A stretch of DNA of 64,000 nucleotides from Orientallactaga sibirica (taxonomy: Eukaryota; Chordata; Mammalia; Rodentia; Dipodidae), in NCBI GenBank assembly GCA_036365145.1, contig JAEOAD010002183.1, forward strand, positions 1,550,001-1,614,000, read 5' to 3'. Shown piece after piece: positions 23,604-34,690 of the stretch; within the stretch, counting starts at the first letter, position 1, and each line of letters opens with the position of its first letter. The position numbers and the translations under genes were made by a program. Under the pieces are notes generated by a model that ran no database searches, was not told the DNA's origin, and worked only from the letters and a program-made list of their open reading frames with translations.

Positions 23604-23880
23604 GGGCTGGAGAAATGGCTTAGTGGTTAAGGCACCTGCCTCCTAAACCTAAGAATGCTGGTTCCAATCTCCAGCAGTTCTAATCTCCAGGTCCCACCTT
23701 TAGCCAGATGCAGTGACGCAAGGGCGCAATGCCACACTTGACCACAAGGGGGGGGGAATGCATCTGGATTTCATTCGCAGCAACTGAGAGGCTGCTGGTG
23801 CGCCCATTTCTATGTCTTCCTCTCTCTCTCTCTGTGTCTCTCTGTCTCTCTCTAAAAAAAAAAATTATTTTATAGAGTGT
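23604..23880 (+). mobile_element. DIP-like SINE, long subfamily
   Basis: Forward copy with head GGGCTGGAGAAATGGCTTAG. The body holds the ~33 bp extra segment with GCAAGGGCGCAATGCCACAC. The B-box region is duplicated (23659-23691), and a G run sits near 23748-23756. Confidence 0.93.
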
Positions 23881-23944
23881 TATTTCCAACATATTACAAA
23901 TTTCTCTATCTGGAAATCAGCTGGCAAATGAAATAACTTTACTT

Positions 23945-24168
23945 TTTCACTTTTTTTGTGGTAATAAAAATCAGATCCAGGGCCTTGTGCATGCTAGGCA
24001 AGTATTCTACAACCAAGCTACAACCCTAGGGTTTTTTCCCCCAATTTATTGTTTGTTTCCAGACTGGATCTCCCTAAGTAGGCCAGATTGGCCTGGAACT
24101 CACAATCCTCCTACCTCTTCCACCCAAGTGCTGGGATTATATGGCTGAGCCAACACGCCTAACCTCTG
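23945..24168 (-). mobile_element. ID-B1 dimeric SINE
   Basis: Reverse orientation: an ID-like part (AGGGCCTTGTGCATGCTAGG, CTACAACCAAGCTACA) followed by a B1-like part (CTGGATCTCCCTAAGTAGGC, AAGTGCTGGGATTATATGGC). The join and order match dimeric B1-dID SINEs. It is diverged and old. Confidence 0.75.
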
Positions 24169-24239
24169 ATATATTTATAACATATATACATGTAAAATGT
24201 ACATAAATATATAGAAATTTACAGATATAAAATATTAAC

Positions 24240-24264
24240 TGTGTGTGTGTGTGTGTGTGTGTGT
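24240..24264. repeat. (TG)n microsatellite
   Basis: Twelve TG units following an AT-rich stretch. Confidence 0.95.
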
Positions 24265-24604
24265 TTCTTTATGCAACTAGAGAAAATTAGCCTGCTTCTT
24301 TTGGCTTTTGGTAACAAGTTAGCATCTGGTTTCCATATAACTGGTAAATAAACATAATCTAAAGATGAGCTTAAAGAACATAACTGTTCCTTTCTTTTTG
24401 TAAAATGCGATTTAAGGTTGGAGTAAAAGAGTAATTTCAGAGGATGTCAGAACTCAGACTCCAGTGAATTTAATATGCTAACATTTGGGTATTTGGAACT
24501 ATAGCTCTAAGTGAGCTCCAGCCTTACACTCTGCTCTAGAAATTCTAGCCACCAAAGCCTAACTTTATAAAAGTCATCCGCTGCTTATTAAAAGTTATAG
24601 AGGG

Positions 24605-24766
24605 AGCTGGGAGTGGTGGCACACGCCTTTAATCCCAGCACTCGGGGAGGCAGAGATAGGAGGATTGCTGTGAGTTCGAGGCCACCCTGAGACTACATAG
24701 TGAATTCCAGGTCAGCCTGAGCTAGAGTGAGACCCTACCTCGGAAAAACCAAAAACAACAACAACA
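24605..24766 (+). mobile_element. B1 SINE
   Basis: Forward B1 starting AGCTGGGAGTGGTGGCACAC with an (AAC)n-rich tail. Close to the local B1 consensus. Confidence 0.96.
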
Positions 24767-26184
24767 AAAGGTTGTAAAGGGTTGCTAGTTCAGTTTTTCT
24801 CCAGGCTGACCAACAGCACTGTGCTAGCCCTTGCCTTACAAAGTGAATGTTCTTGGCCTTTAAACTATCCTGACTCCAATGCATGAGATATAACACATGC
24901 CTTACTGCTTATACCCCCAAATATTGGCAAACTAATCCTAAAACTGTTTCCTTTTCTTTCCCCCCCCTCTTTTCTTCCTCCTTTCCTCCTGCTTGCCTCA
25001 TTCCCCCTCTTTTCTACTATTTTCGAGTTTAGATGGCTTCCAGGAAGCAAATGACTTTGGGATATCTGTATCTTCTTTAAACCTGTGTGGTCTGCATTTC
25101 AACTCCAAAAAGACAGACTGATAGTCAGGAAGAAAGATATATCACTGGGTAAGGCAAGCCTGGCTTTGACTTGTTTCACAGCCAGTTATTGGCTATTGTA
25201 AATAATAGACATGTGCAAGTCTTTGTGAGCTTTGATTTCTTCTAAAACAGGAATGGCTCATCTGCCTCGTGAAGTTCCTGGGACATGGTGAAGGCAGAGC
25301 TCAGCAGCAGAATGCACACCGAGCATGAGCAAGACCTTGGAAGGTGTACCTGCACCAACAAAAGCTACTGGAGAATAGTGTGATGTCACGTGTCTTAAAG
25401 CATAAAGCAAATAACTCAGTTCCTCCTATCTTAGCTCCCATTCCCAAGAAGGCTATATATGGACACAGATTATGTTGGAATTGATAAAACTTCCTGTTAC
25501 ACTTGAGGCATTTAGAGCAGGTTTTATTTATCACTGCTGAGCAACTCTGATGGTCCACATGATGTAGTAATTTGTATTTTTGTCAAGGAACACACTGAAA
25601 TTGTACACACTGAGAAGAGGCTGGTTTGCTGAGTGAGTCACTTATCTGAACCAGACACTGCAGCATTCTGGTTTCATCATCCTTAGCTCATCTTCATATC
25701 TATTCAGTGTGTGAAAAAGAAACTATATTTTATGAAAAAATACCCCCTACTAAATAAAAAAAAAAGGGAAAAACAATCTAAAACCAATCAGTGAATAGTG
25801 TTAATATAGAAGTAAAGAAAAAGTCAAGAAATCTTAGAAGTAATAAATAGTATAGAAAAGTAGCAGGTTGGGATAAATTATGGAGTGGGAATGCTACATA
25901 GGCAATGCCTTGGATCCATCCACAACGTGAAGGCCTTTACCATGTGTTCTATGAAGAAAGAAGGAACAGCAATTCACAAATGGTTTAAATACACTTCCCA
26001 GACTGAATCTGTATTATTGGCTATATAAATGAATGCATCCTTGGATTTATATAATTATGATTAAGAGTAAATTAAAAGTTTTTAACAGCATGTCATGAGA
26101 GAAATTCTGTGCTGTAATAGTATCTAGGATTTGGGGAGCTTTTAAGTGTGTCAGGACCTAAATCTTGAGAATTTCAAGGTCTTG
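24767..26184. other. Intergenic DNA with a polypyrimidine tract
   Basis: A C/T-only-biased run lies at about 24951-25022. The rest is unremarkable, and an 85-codon minus frame at 25301-25558 has no recognisable motif. Confidence 0.55.
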
Positions 26185-26384
26185 GAGGCTAGAGAGATTG
26201 CTCAGTGGTTAAAGGTGCTGACTTGCAAAGGCTGATGGACGTGGTTCAATTCCCCAGTACCCACATAAAGCCAGATATACAAAGTGGCACATACATTTGG
26301 AGTTTGCAGTGTCAAGAAGCCCTGGTGTGTCTGTTGTCTTTCTCTCTCTGCTTACAAATAAATAAATAAAAATATTGCAAAAAA
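26185..26384 (+). mobile_element. DIP-like SINE
   Basis: Forward copy, somewhat diverged: GGAGGCTAGAGAGATTGCTC head, GGTTCAATTCCCCAG B box, short CT run and AAATAAATAAATAAA tail. Confidence 0.9.
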
Positions 26385-26544
26385 GAATTGCAGGATCTGT
26401 TATAATTATTTTCAATATTATGATAGCATCTATAATATACCACATTTGTAAAATGCTATTAAGCCACTGAGGCACTATTCCTGCAATATAAAGAAAATCT
26501 GTATCCTTAATTTCCTGTTCTATCAGGACTTTATAGCAACTATA

Positions 26545-27130
26545 AGGATGTCAGCAGTGGCAGGAGCTGCTGCCTCACTGCCGGTGGAACCCCAAGGGTT
26601 CTCTTTGGTGATCTCTACTCAGATGAAGCTGGGATTCTTGACATGGCTGCAGGAAAGAATTTCACAAAGAGCCAATTTGAGGCAGAAAGGGTTTTAACAT
26701 AGGTTTAAGCATAGGTATTAATAAAATGTGCTTGGGAAAAAAGAATGTGCACACCTACGTGTGGACATGGATTCTCAGTGAATAGTACATTCCAAGGAAG
26801 GTCTTAGCAAAAGCCATTTATATGATTTTGGTGGCTTAGGTTGCTCATAAAGTTTCTAAGGGATCCCTCCCTTTCTCTCTCACTCCCCCCCCCCGCCTGT
26901 CTTTTCAGTAAGTAACATTGTAGGGTAGTTTGTGTGGGGTAGATTACTTAGGATTATAGGTTGATAGGTAAATCTATAGCTCGCAAGGGTTGCACAAGGG
27001 AGTAAAGATATATTTTAGTGTCAGTGAAGCTTATAGTGTTGTTTGTGAGATTCCTAGGAAATTACAGGTTTATATCTGGGAAAGGAGTAAGGCCATATCT
27101 AGAGGTCATATACATTTAATCCCTAAACAT
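26545..27130 (-). mobile_element. Possible ERV LTR, antisense
   Basis: CTGCAGGAAAGAATTTCACA followed by GAGGCAGAAAGGGTTTTAAC resembles the antisense R-U5 end of class I ERV LTRs. The rest, up to a C run at 26886-26895 and beyond, has no firm match. Boundaries are guesses. Confidence 0.35.
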
Positions 27131-28800
27131 GGTTGGTTGCTATTTTGACATTCCTATTTGAAATCCTTCTGTGTAAAAGGAATATTATCTCTGTATAGGC
27201 AGCCTTCATAACAAGTTTTGTTAGTTGTGCTTGAATTCTTGATTCCCATCTAGCAAGAGAGTTCATCTCGATTCTGTGTGAGGGACCCTTTCCTTGTCTA
27301 TGATGCCTCAAGTAAATAGTTGTTCAATGCCACTATATACAAGGCTCTGTGCTATAAAAAAACACTAAATGGACTAATAAGACATGAAGCCAGCCCTCTT
27401 TCAAGGAGGAAAAATACTGGCTCCATGATGCAAATAAAACCCTGAGAAATGAAAGGGTAAATTTTCTTGGGAAAAGAATATTGTTATTTATGGCTCAAAG
27501 GACATTATATTGGTCCATTTAAGCAGCTGTTAATCCCCTCATGAGACAAAAGGGAGAAACCATTTGAACTAAAAGCACAGGGTTAGCTAGCTATAAAACA
27601 TGTGATATTTCCTAGACATGACCAGCAAATCTCAGCATCTTTGCTTGCTGTGAAGTCACTTAACTTTGACTGGATACTTCCTGTGGCTGTAAGGACTAAT
27701 ACAGTTACACATGTGTTTCCATGGGACATTATTTTTATTCCCTCATCCATCAAAAAAAACGGAGTCTCATTTTCACAAGCCAGTGTCAATAGAGACGTTT
27801 TGCACTTGAACTTTGTGGTCTTTGCAAAGATGGTCCTACATTCCACTGCAGTGTGAAGAGTTTGAATTCTCAGGACAATGCTTAAAATACAGGTTATGTG
27901 GCAGGAAGGTTGGCATTTCCTGTGCTGAAGGACAGAATGGCTTGTGTTTCTTGGAGCAGATTAAAGGAAGTAAATTTTGAGAGTGATTAAAATTTATAGT
28001 GATGCTAATTCCTTTGTTTCAGCATATGGAATCCTCATTTAGAATGCAACTATCCCAGGGAGGGCAATACATTAAAGTGCATTAAAGAAAAAGCCATCAC
28101 AAGAGTGGCAAGGACTATTTTCATCGTGTGCCTAATGACTTCCACTGATTCTTGGATGTCTTTTCACAACTGCTTGAGAATTACTTGGAGTCTTGTAGAG
28201 GAGATATATCGGTCCCCTGAGAGGAGGTGCCTGTTCCCTTTTGTGTTGCCTACTGAAGGTGGAGGGCAAGTGTAGCATAGTATTTAAGTATATAATCGTC
28301 AGAGGGAAATCAACTTTTGTCCAGCTTCTCCTCTATGCTATGTTTTGCAAAGACCATCTCCTCAAGTCCTCCCTTCATTGCCATGCCATCCCTTAGCACT
28401 GCTTTGCTTTGAGATGATGTGTGTGGGGGGATGGGGGGTTAAATAATTGCAGAGGAGTAATTACAGAGAAATGGTAGAAAGCAGCAGAGTTCATCTCCAA
28501 ACTTGACATACCTCATGTCAAACCTCATTAACCCAAGCAAAAGGCATGGACCTTATGTTGAATTCTGTTGAAAGACTTTGGTTCTGTCCTGCCAGGTTTT
28601 CTTGTAGAATTATTGTTCAAAGTAATTCGGAAGTTTCTCCATGAGAAGATATGGAAAGCATAAACTGTTAAAATCTTAGCAAATCTGAGACTTGCCACTG
28701 AGTAAAACTGGAGTAACAGCAGAACAAAGGCTATTTTCCAATGTGATATCCCAAAGAAGTATCTCATTTCTTTATGTCTAGCATGTTTAAAAACATAAAG
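27131..28800. other. Repeat-poor intergenic DNA
   Basis: No gene or confident transposon. Overlapping frames on both strands near 27583-27856 are 84-87 codons long and lack motifs. Confidence 0.6.
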
Positions 28801-28976
28801 TGGCTGGGCGTGGTGGCACACGCCCTTAATCCCAGCACTCGGGAGGCAGAGGTAGGAGGATCACCGTGAATTCGAGGCCACTCTGAGACTACATAGTTAA
28901 TTCCAGGTCAGCCTGGGCCAGAGTGAAACCCTACTTTGAAAAACCAAAAAAATAAAAATAAAAATAATAAAAAAAT
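28801..28976 (+). mobile_element. B1 SINE
   Basis: Forward B1 starting TGGCTGGGCGTGGTGGCACA, intact through the 3' CCAGGTCAGCCTGGGCCAG block, with an AAATA-rich tail. Confidence 0.97.
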
Positions 28977-30111
28977 TAAAGTGTTCTCTAACAAAGTTGA
29001 ACATAATTTTAACATGTTTAACAAAACCTGTGCTTTTAGGTATTTACTAAAATGAGCTGAAAACTTATGTTTGCACAAACACTTACATGCAAATGTTTAC
29101 TACAGTAACAGAAGGGGATCAGAATATGCTATTCCCCAAACATACCATTTTGGCATAAAGATTATTCTCAGCTAAAGGCAGTTAAGCTGCAGACATAGAC
29201 ATTCTCTGCCATCCTTCCTTCCTCAAAGTAGGGATAGATGAACCTCCTTGTGTACAGGTGAGCCTTTCCTGTCTCAGGAGGAAGAGAGAAGCTCTCTCCT
29301 CAGGTGAGGAGTCTGCATGAATAAATTGTACTCAAATAATACTCATCTTCCCTTACATTTGTCTGCATTTTACCTGTCCATAACTTGCTCTCCCTAGAAG
29401 TCAAACTCTTTTCTTTTGTTTTTATCACATCACTATATGTTAACAAGGTATATGAATCCCAGGTCTAACGGCCTCTTTGGATTTTCACTTTTTTTTTTTT
29501 TTCTGTGAAGCTCCTGTCTGCAAGCAAAATAAAGATAGTCCTTAATTTATCTTGATTTGACTTAGATCTTGTTTTAGTTTAGGACATAGTGAAAGTGAAA
29601 TGCATTTGCACTACACTGGAAGTGTGATTCTGGGGATCCTGACAGACCACCTTTGGCCATCCACTGCCTTAAGAGTCAATCAGAGTGAGGCAAGGTGGTG
29701 AATCAGGAAAGGAATCTCTGCAGTATGGCCATACTGGGGAGGAAGAAGACATCCTTAGCCCTGTCTTCCCAGTACTGGCAATAGCTTCAGAATTGTGGAG
29801 GAAACACAAAAGCTGAGGACAGGAAAGAGTCAAGCAGTCTTGGTGTGGGCGGTCCCTCACCCCGATCTGGTTCTGCAGGGTCCAGCTTACCCACTGTAAG
29901 GAAGCAGTGAGTGATGAATGCTGCTGCTCAGCTCGCTCTCTCCTTTCTATACTGCCAAAGATTCCAGCCCAGACAGTTTCATAAGCCTTGAACTGAGAAA
30001 CAGTGCTCGGTTACTCCACCCATTTACACTTACTTTTTAAGAAGTAACCCCTTTCAAGGCTTTTAGATCTTTTTCTGGTAATTAATTTCATACTTGTCAA
30101 TAAAATAACTT
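28977..30111. other. Intergenic DNA
   Basis: No recognised gene. A T run lies near 29489-29503. Confidence 0.55.
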
Positions 30112-30294
30112 TTTGTTTGTTTGTTTTTGTTTGTTTGTTTGTTTGTTTGTTTTTGGAGGTAGGGTCTCACTCTAGTTCAGGCTGACCTGGAATTCACTCT
30201 GTAGTCTCAGGGTGGCCTCAAACTCACGGTGATCCTCCTACCTCTTCTGCCTCCTGAGTGCTGGGATTAAAGGCGTGTGCCACCATGCCTGGCT
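30112..30294 (-). mobile_element. B1 SINE with (GTTT)n tail
   Basis: Reverse B1. The tail has become a TTTG repeat, and the core includes GCTGGGATTAAAGGCGTGTG. Confidence 0.95.
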
Positions 30295-30345
30295 TTATTT
30301 ATTTATTAGAGACTGAGAGAGGGAAAGAGAGAGAGAGGGTGTTGG
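30295..30345 (-). mobile_element. DIP-like SINE tail fragment
   Basis: Only the (TTTA)n tail and GA-rich segment of a reverse SINE remain, then sequence switches abruptly to retroviral gag leader. Confidence 0.6.
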
Positions 30346-31612
30346 GCACTGCCAAGCACGGGCTGGAGCCTTCAGGAGAAGGACCTGAGCTACCGGAGGT
30401 AACAATGGCTCACCACCACCCCAGGGGGTGCGGAGAATGTAGCAGCCCTAGATCCTGGTCTGGTTTTGAGGCCAGTAAAAGTGGAGTGCCCCTTCTTCCT
30501 GAGGTCGTGGCATCCTCACCCCCTGTCAACCTAGTCCAGAGATGCCGTTGAGCAAGGTGGCTCGAGCCTTAGGCCCGGGACACCTGGATGATCCAATAGC
30601 CTTAGGTTTTGTTTTCCTTACGCCCCGTGACGTTGTGGGCCACTGCCCCAGTAAGTCCATCTCGGGCATTGGCAATGACCCCCTGTCTATTTATCTTGAA
30701 ACAAAACCCCTAATGCATCGACCATTTAAAAGCCCTTAGGGTGGTCACCGACTCTTAAACTTGCAGACAGGTTTGTGTGCAGACCTTTGGGGAATCCCCT
30801 CCAGAGAGAGGCTCTCTCCTGGGAAGAAGTCCTCCATGTCATCCCCTGGATACTTTCTGGGGATTCATATGACCCAGACAGGCAGACCTACATAGCTTAT
30901 TTAGCCAGGAGATGGGAGGTTCAGGAAGGAACCCCTCCCCCCTTTTCTCCCAATTGTAGCAGCTGTTAGGCAATGCATTGGCCCCCTCCAAGACCTCTCC
31001 CACAAAAAGAAATCAGATCATGACTCTGATGAGGAGAGTCCTGAGGACTGGCCAGTGGTACACCTCAGTTCCCTTGAAAAAGCAATAAAAGAAATTAGAA
31101 AAAATATGACCCCAAACTCCCCTACACCCACTCCCCTTTATCCGCCTTTGCAACCGTACCTGTCTCCTGATCCGGGCTTCCCCCGTCTGGACTCATGTTA
31201 CAGAGGCCAAAAGAATCCCAACATGATAAACTCCCCAGGCCAGGATCCCCCTCCATTGCCCCCCCTCCCCACTTACAATCACAGACAACTATGTGAGGCC
31301 GGAGATAACAATAGAAAGGAAGGCATTCAATTAGGAAGTAGCAGCCTTTCCTGTTAATTTTCAACCAACTTGGGCTTGGTCCCTACACTGGTACCCCTTT
31401 CAAGCTGGTGATCTTAAAGAACTCAGACAGGCCGTTAGGGAGGATGGGATCCATGGACTAAGTCCCTCCTCCAGAGCCTATCGTGTTCCATTTAATACCC
31501 CCCAGGACTGGCGTGATATCTGCCGGTCCTTGCTGCCTAGTCCTCTGTTCATTCAATGGGAAGCCCTCTATAGAGACGAATGCCTCCAACAAATAAAAAG
31601 AAGCCAAAATCA
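30346..31612 (+). pseudogene. Class II ERV (betaretrovirus-like) gag fragment
   Basis: Gag builds the retroviral particle. Several open blocks in different frames follow each other. About 30775-30969 is matrix-like, with ALSWEEVLHVIPWILSG. About 31001-31357 is acidic (SDHDSDEESPEDWP) and then proline-rich, with a PLYPPL late-domain-like motif. About 31340-31612 is the best block and matches the N-terminal part of betaretroviral capsid: DLKELRQAVREDGI, TPQDWRDICRSLLP and FIQWEALYRDECLQQ. A frame change separates the proline-rich and capsid blocks, and stops break the 5' part. A SINE cuts the sequence off within capsid. No pol, env or paired LTR is seen, so this is a dead insert fragment. Betaretroviral rather than gammaretroviral affinity is inferred from the capsid pattern. 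Confidence 0.75.
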
Positions 31613-31742
31613 GTGGCCCTTACTTGCAAAGCCTGACAGCCCAGGTTCAATTAGTCAGTACCTGCCTAAAGCCAGATGCACAGAGTGGCACATATGTCTG
31701 GATTGCATTTGCAGTGGCAAGAGGCCCCGGAGTGCCCATATA

Positions 31743-31796
<54 letters not shown>

Positions 31797-31822
31797 CTCT
31801 CTATCTCTCACAGATAAATATT
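31613..31822 (+). mobile_element. DIP-like SINE, 5' truncated, with (CT)n
   Basis: Starts at CTTACTTGCAAAGCCTGACA, lacking the A-box head, then B box, body and a pure CT array at about 31745-31794. It abuts the gag fragment. Confidence 0.88.
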
Positions 31823-31986
31823 TTTGTTTCGTTTTGTTTTTGTTTGTTTGGAGATAGGGTCTCACTCTGGCCCAGGTAGATCTGGAACTTACTATGTAGT
31901 CTCAGGGTGGCCTCAAATTCACCGTGATCCTCCTCCCTCTGCCTCTCAAGTGCTGGAATTAAAGGTGTGCACTATAACACCAGGCC
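31823..31986 (-). mobile_element. B1 SINE
   Basis: Reverse B1 with a GTTTTG-rich tail, directly behind the tail of the preceding SINE. Confidence 0.92.
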
Positions 31987-31987
31987 T

Positions 31988-32405
31988 ATTTTTTTAATTA
32001 AATTATTGTTTTTATTGACTTTTATACTTACATACAAAAAAACCCACCTGATATTTCCCTTCCCTCCCCCCATTCCACTTTAGAACTCCAATATCCATCA
32101 TATCCCCTCCCTCTCTCCATTAGTCTGTCTCTTAATTTGATGACATCATCTTTTTCTTCTATTTTGAGGGTCTTGCAAAGGTATTGCTAGGCACTGCAAG
32201 GTCATGGATATCAAGGCCAGTTTCTGTCCGGGCAGTTGCATTGTAAGGAGTCATACCCTTCCTTTGGCTCTTCCATTCTATCCGCCCCCTCTTCCGCAAT
32301 GGTCCCTGAGCCTTGGAGGGTGTGACAGAGGTGTTTCAGTGCTGGGCACTTCTCCATTCCTTCTTCTCAGCACTATGTTGCCTTTTGGGTGATCCCAGTG
32401 GCCAG
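31988..32405 (-). mobile_element. L1 3' UTR fragment, type with CCCTGAGCCTTGG block
   Basis: Antisense rodent L1 3' UTR style: CCCTCTTCCGCAATGGTCCC, TGAGCCTTGGAGGGTGTGAC and GGGCACTTCTCCATTCC. The same block recurs in the L1 at 60756-62045 (CCCTCTTCTGCAACAGTCCC). Confidence 0.6.
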
Positions 32406-32640
32406 GCCTATTTTTAAAAAATAAATGTTATTGTTTTAAAATTTCATACATGTGTCTAACTATTTTGATCATATTCACCACATGGCCCTCTCTTATCCTC
32501 CTCCCAGTCCTGTTATATACCTTCTTCGTAACTAGTCACCCTTCCTGTTTTCATGTCTCTTTTGAGGGGAGGGGAAGGTCCACTGAGTTTTATTAGAGTT
32601 ACATGGGGTATAGGTGTGTATAGATGCCCTTCCCATCCCC
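32406..32640 (-). mobile_element. L1 3' UTR fragment, second type
   Basis: TTTCATACATGTGTCTAACT, then CTCTTATCCTCCTCCCAGTC and CACTGAGTTTTATTAGAGTT, resemble another rodent L1 3' UTR in antisense. Boundary with the flanking LTR is unclear. Confidence 0.5.
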
Positions 32641-32885
32641 TGGAGATTTCCCTATCTCTCCATTCTCCATTCTCCCTCTCCAGCTAAGCAAGGAGGGAAT
32701 ATCCTTCCACTTTGAATATTTCTAACCTTCCTTGGGATACCAATTGTCCCTAAATAAATCCCACAATTCATAATTTACCCCTTTTGGAGTCTGTTTTCTA
32801 AATTCTTTGTTAAAATAAATAACCCAAAAGATGGGGATCACAGGCTAGAGGGACCTCCTGAGCCCCCAAATCCTGTATCAGCCTG
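32641..32885 (+). mobile_element. ERV LTR end fragment
   Basis: CTAAATAAATCCCACAATTC with polyadenylation signal AATAAA, then ATTCTTTGTTAAAATAAATA and CCCAAAAGATGGGGATCACA. The same arrangement occurs near 52755-52880, so both look like the same LTR family's R-U5 end plus the start of the internal region. Confidence 0.45.
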
Positions 32886-33067
32886 ATCCCATATTCTCAT
32901 CACTTTTGCCAGCTATGCATCTCTGAAGTGACCTCTGTGCACTGCAGAAAGCTGCGAGAGAGGCTGAAAGGAGCAATAATCTATGAGGATAAACATAAAT
33001 ACTTAGACAGCAGCTTGAGTACATGTCCATTTAGCATAGCAATGGTAAGAGTGAATCAACTAGCTTT

Positions 33068-33850
33068 GTTAGGGAGTTTAGGGTGACTGGGCCCTGAAAA
33101 TACAAAGCAGAAATGTCCTTAATTAGGTCTTCCCTTGCAATCTCCACTTTACTAGAGATCAGAGATCTCTCCTCTCAGTATCACTGAACGAAAAGAGTTA
33201 CCTAGATCTGTCCTTCCATAAACAACCTGAGCCCCTCCCTGGGATGGAGTTCCCCTTTCCTAGAATTTAAATCTGATCCTGGCATTGTGATTGGTTTAGC
33301 TCAGCTCCCAAAATTACCATCATGGCTAGCCTCTTCCTAAGCTAGCACCCTGAGTGCACAACAATCAGGTCTCTGAGGCTCACCTGAGTCTGAAGATAAA
33401 ACCCACTGCAATAAGGTTATAAATAGAACCTTACCAGGTGGGAAAGCCCTCCTTTTTTTTGGCTGTTCATCTCTCCTGGACTTCCAGGATCCTGGCCTGG
33501 TAAGCTTCAGATGAGGGGAGACCCTTACTCTCACATGGGCTCTCTACCTTCTCCTGCCTTTACGTGGCAGGAGCTCTCTACACTTTCTTCTCTTTCCTCT
33601 CTAAATCCCTTTTCATATTGCAGGCCCATGCTCACTTCCCACATGGGTTCTCTGGCCACATGGGTGTATCCATTTTCCCTTCTTCAGCTTGTGGATCCCC
33701 CCCTGTCCCTTGTATATTCCTGAATAAAATTGTAACGGCTCATAAATCATACTCTCGGTCTGGTTTATCTAATTCTTTGGTTAAAAATTCATACAAACTC
33801 AGGGTCTGGAGTTCAAGAACTTTTCCTGATCTCCAAAACCCCATTACAAT
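33068..33850 (+). mobile_element. ERV LTR with TATA box and poly(A) signal
   Basis: Promoter-like order: GTGATTGGTTTAG (CCAAT-type) near 33279, TATAAATA at 33418-33425, and AATAAA near 33723. Then TAATTCTTTGGTTAAAAATT, the motif shared with the LTR fragments at 32641 and 52164. The start (TGTTAGGGAG) and end (CCCATTACA) are tentative, and I see no target duplication. A 154-codon frame across 33564-34028 is incidental. Confidence 0.45.
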
Positions 33851-33956
33851 GGTAGTAGTTTCTCTTCTATGGCAATATGAATCCTGTAGGCTTACAGTGC
33901 CAGGCATGAATTCCCTCCTGTACAGCAGGCCTCAAATCCAGTCAGAAAGAGCTTTT

Positions 33957-33980
33957 TTTTTCTTTTCTGGAGAGAGACAC
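33957..33980 (-). mobile_element. DIP-like SINE (long subfamily), tail part
   Basis: Left part of a reverse SINE whose other part is at 35586-35833. The SINE's own target duplication, AGAAAGA(A)GCTTTT, flanks the whole at about 33944 and 35834. The LTR element inserted inside it, duplicating GACAC. Confidence 0.88.
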
Positions 33981-34372
33981 TGTGGTAGTTTGAATATATG
34001 TCCCCCAATATATTCAATGTTTTATTAGTTATAGTTTGCATCTGCAATCACCTTGCTAGAGGCAATGTCACTGGGGGCCGGTCTTAAGCTGTTAATGGTG
34101 GGTTTGAGATTCCATTGTAAAGATATGCAAATGTGCCTAGCAAAAGTTCCTGAAGTGTGTTGTGTGACCTTTTGGCTGTAGTTTTTTGCTTTGTGTGCTG
34201 TGGTGGCTGGTTGGCTTTTGCTCTCTCTGCCTAGCCTTGTGAGAGCAGGCCGCTACTTCTGCCGTTATGGAACTTCCCCTGGATCTGTAAGCTTCAATAA
34301 ATAATATCCCTTCCTCCATAACTGTGCCTGGTCTGGAAGTTCATCTCAGCGAACCTGAAGCTGTCTGCTACA
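33981..34372 (+). repeat. 5' LTR of the MaLR element
   Basis: 392 bp, TG...CA ends. It holds an octamer ATGCAAAT (34125-34132) and a poly(A) signal AATAAA (34296-34301). It keeps the 20 bp near its end that the 3' copy lost. Confidence 0.93.
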
Positions 34373-34378
34373 GTAAAG

Positions 34379-34396
34379 TGGTACCAGGAGTGGGGT
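34379..34396 (+). promoter_or_regulatory. Primer binding site, tRNA-Leu type
   Basis: TGGTACCAGGAGTGGGGT, six bases after the 5' LTR, fits the complement of a leucine tRNA 3' end, the usual ERVL/MaLR primer. Here reverse transcription of the element's RNA would start. Confidence 0.8.
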
Positions 34397-34399
34397 GAG

Positions 34400-34690
34400 A
34401 TGAAACTGACCGTGTGGATATTCGTCTTTTGCAACCTTTGTTTTGGAGGAATGGGCATGGACTTGGTGCTTGCAACTGAAGATGCCTTCTGGAGTGGTAA
34501 GCCAAGTTTTATGGACTATTCTGATGAGAGTTTGAAAATGCTAAGTGCAGATAGTACTGAACTTCGAGGCTTGGCTTATGAGATTTCTAAGGGGAAGGAA
34601 AGACTGCAGAGGACTTTGCTGGAACTGGGCTACTGGCATAAGGGATGGCTACGTTCTCTATCCAGGCCCAGAAAGTGTGATCAAACTTAA
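34400..34690 (+). CDS. 96-codon frame in MaLR internal region
   Basis: The ATG lies only four bases after the primer binding site. The N-terminus (MKLTVWIFVFCNLCFGGMG) is hydrophobic and signal-like; the rest is polar with lysine- and glutamate-rich stretches. I recognise no gag, protease or other retroviral domain. MaLR internal regions usually retain only remnant gag-like sequence. It may be an incidental frame in a young, little-mutated element. No function is claimed. Confidence 0.25.
   Translation: MKLTVWIFVFCNLCFGGMGMDLVLATEDAFWSGKPSFMDYSDESLKMLSADSTELRGLAYEISKGKERLQRTLLELGYWHKGWLRSLSRPRKCDQT

Noticed and set aside
31530..31817. 95-codon frame joining gag capsid to a Leu-Ser repeat
   Set aside because: The first third is gag but the rest is SINE body and (CT)n, so it is not a real fusion protein.
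33564..34028. 154-codon plus frame as a gene
   Set aside because: It runs from an ERV LTR across a junction into a SINE and a MaLR LTR, so it crosses independent insertions.
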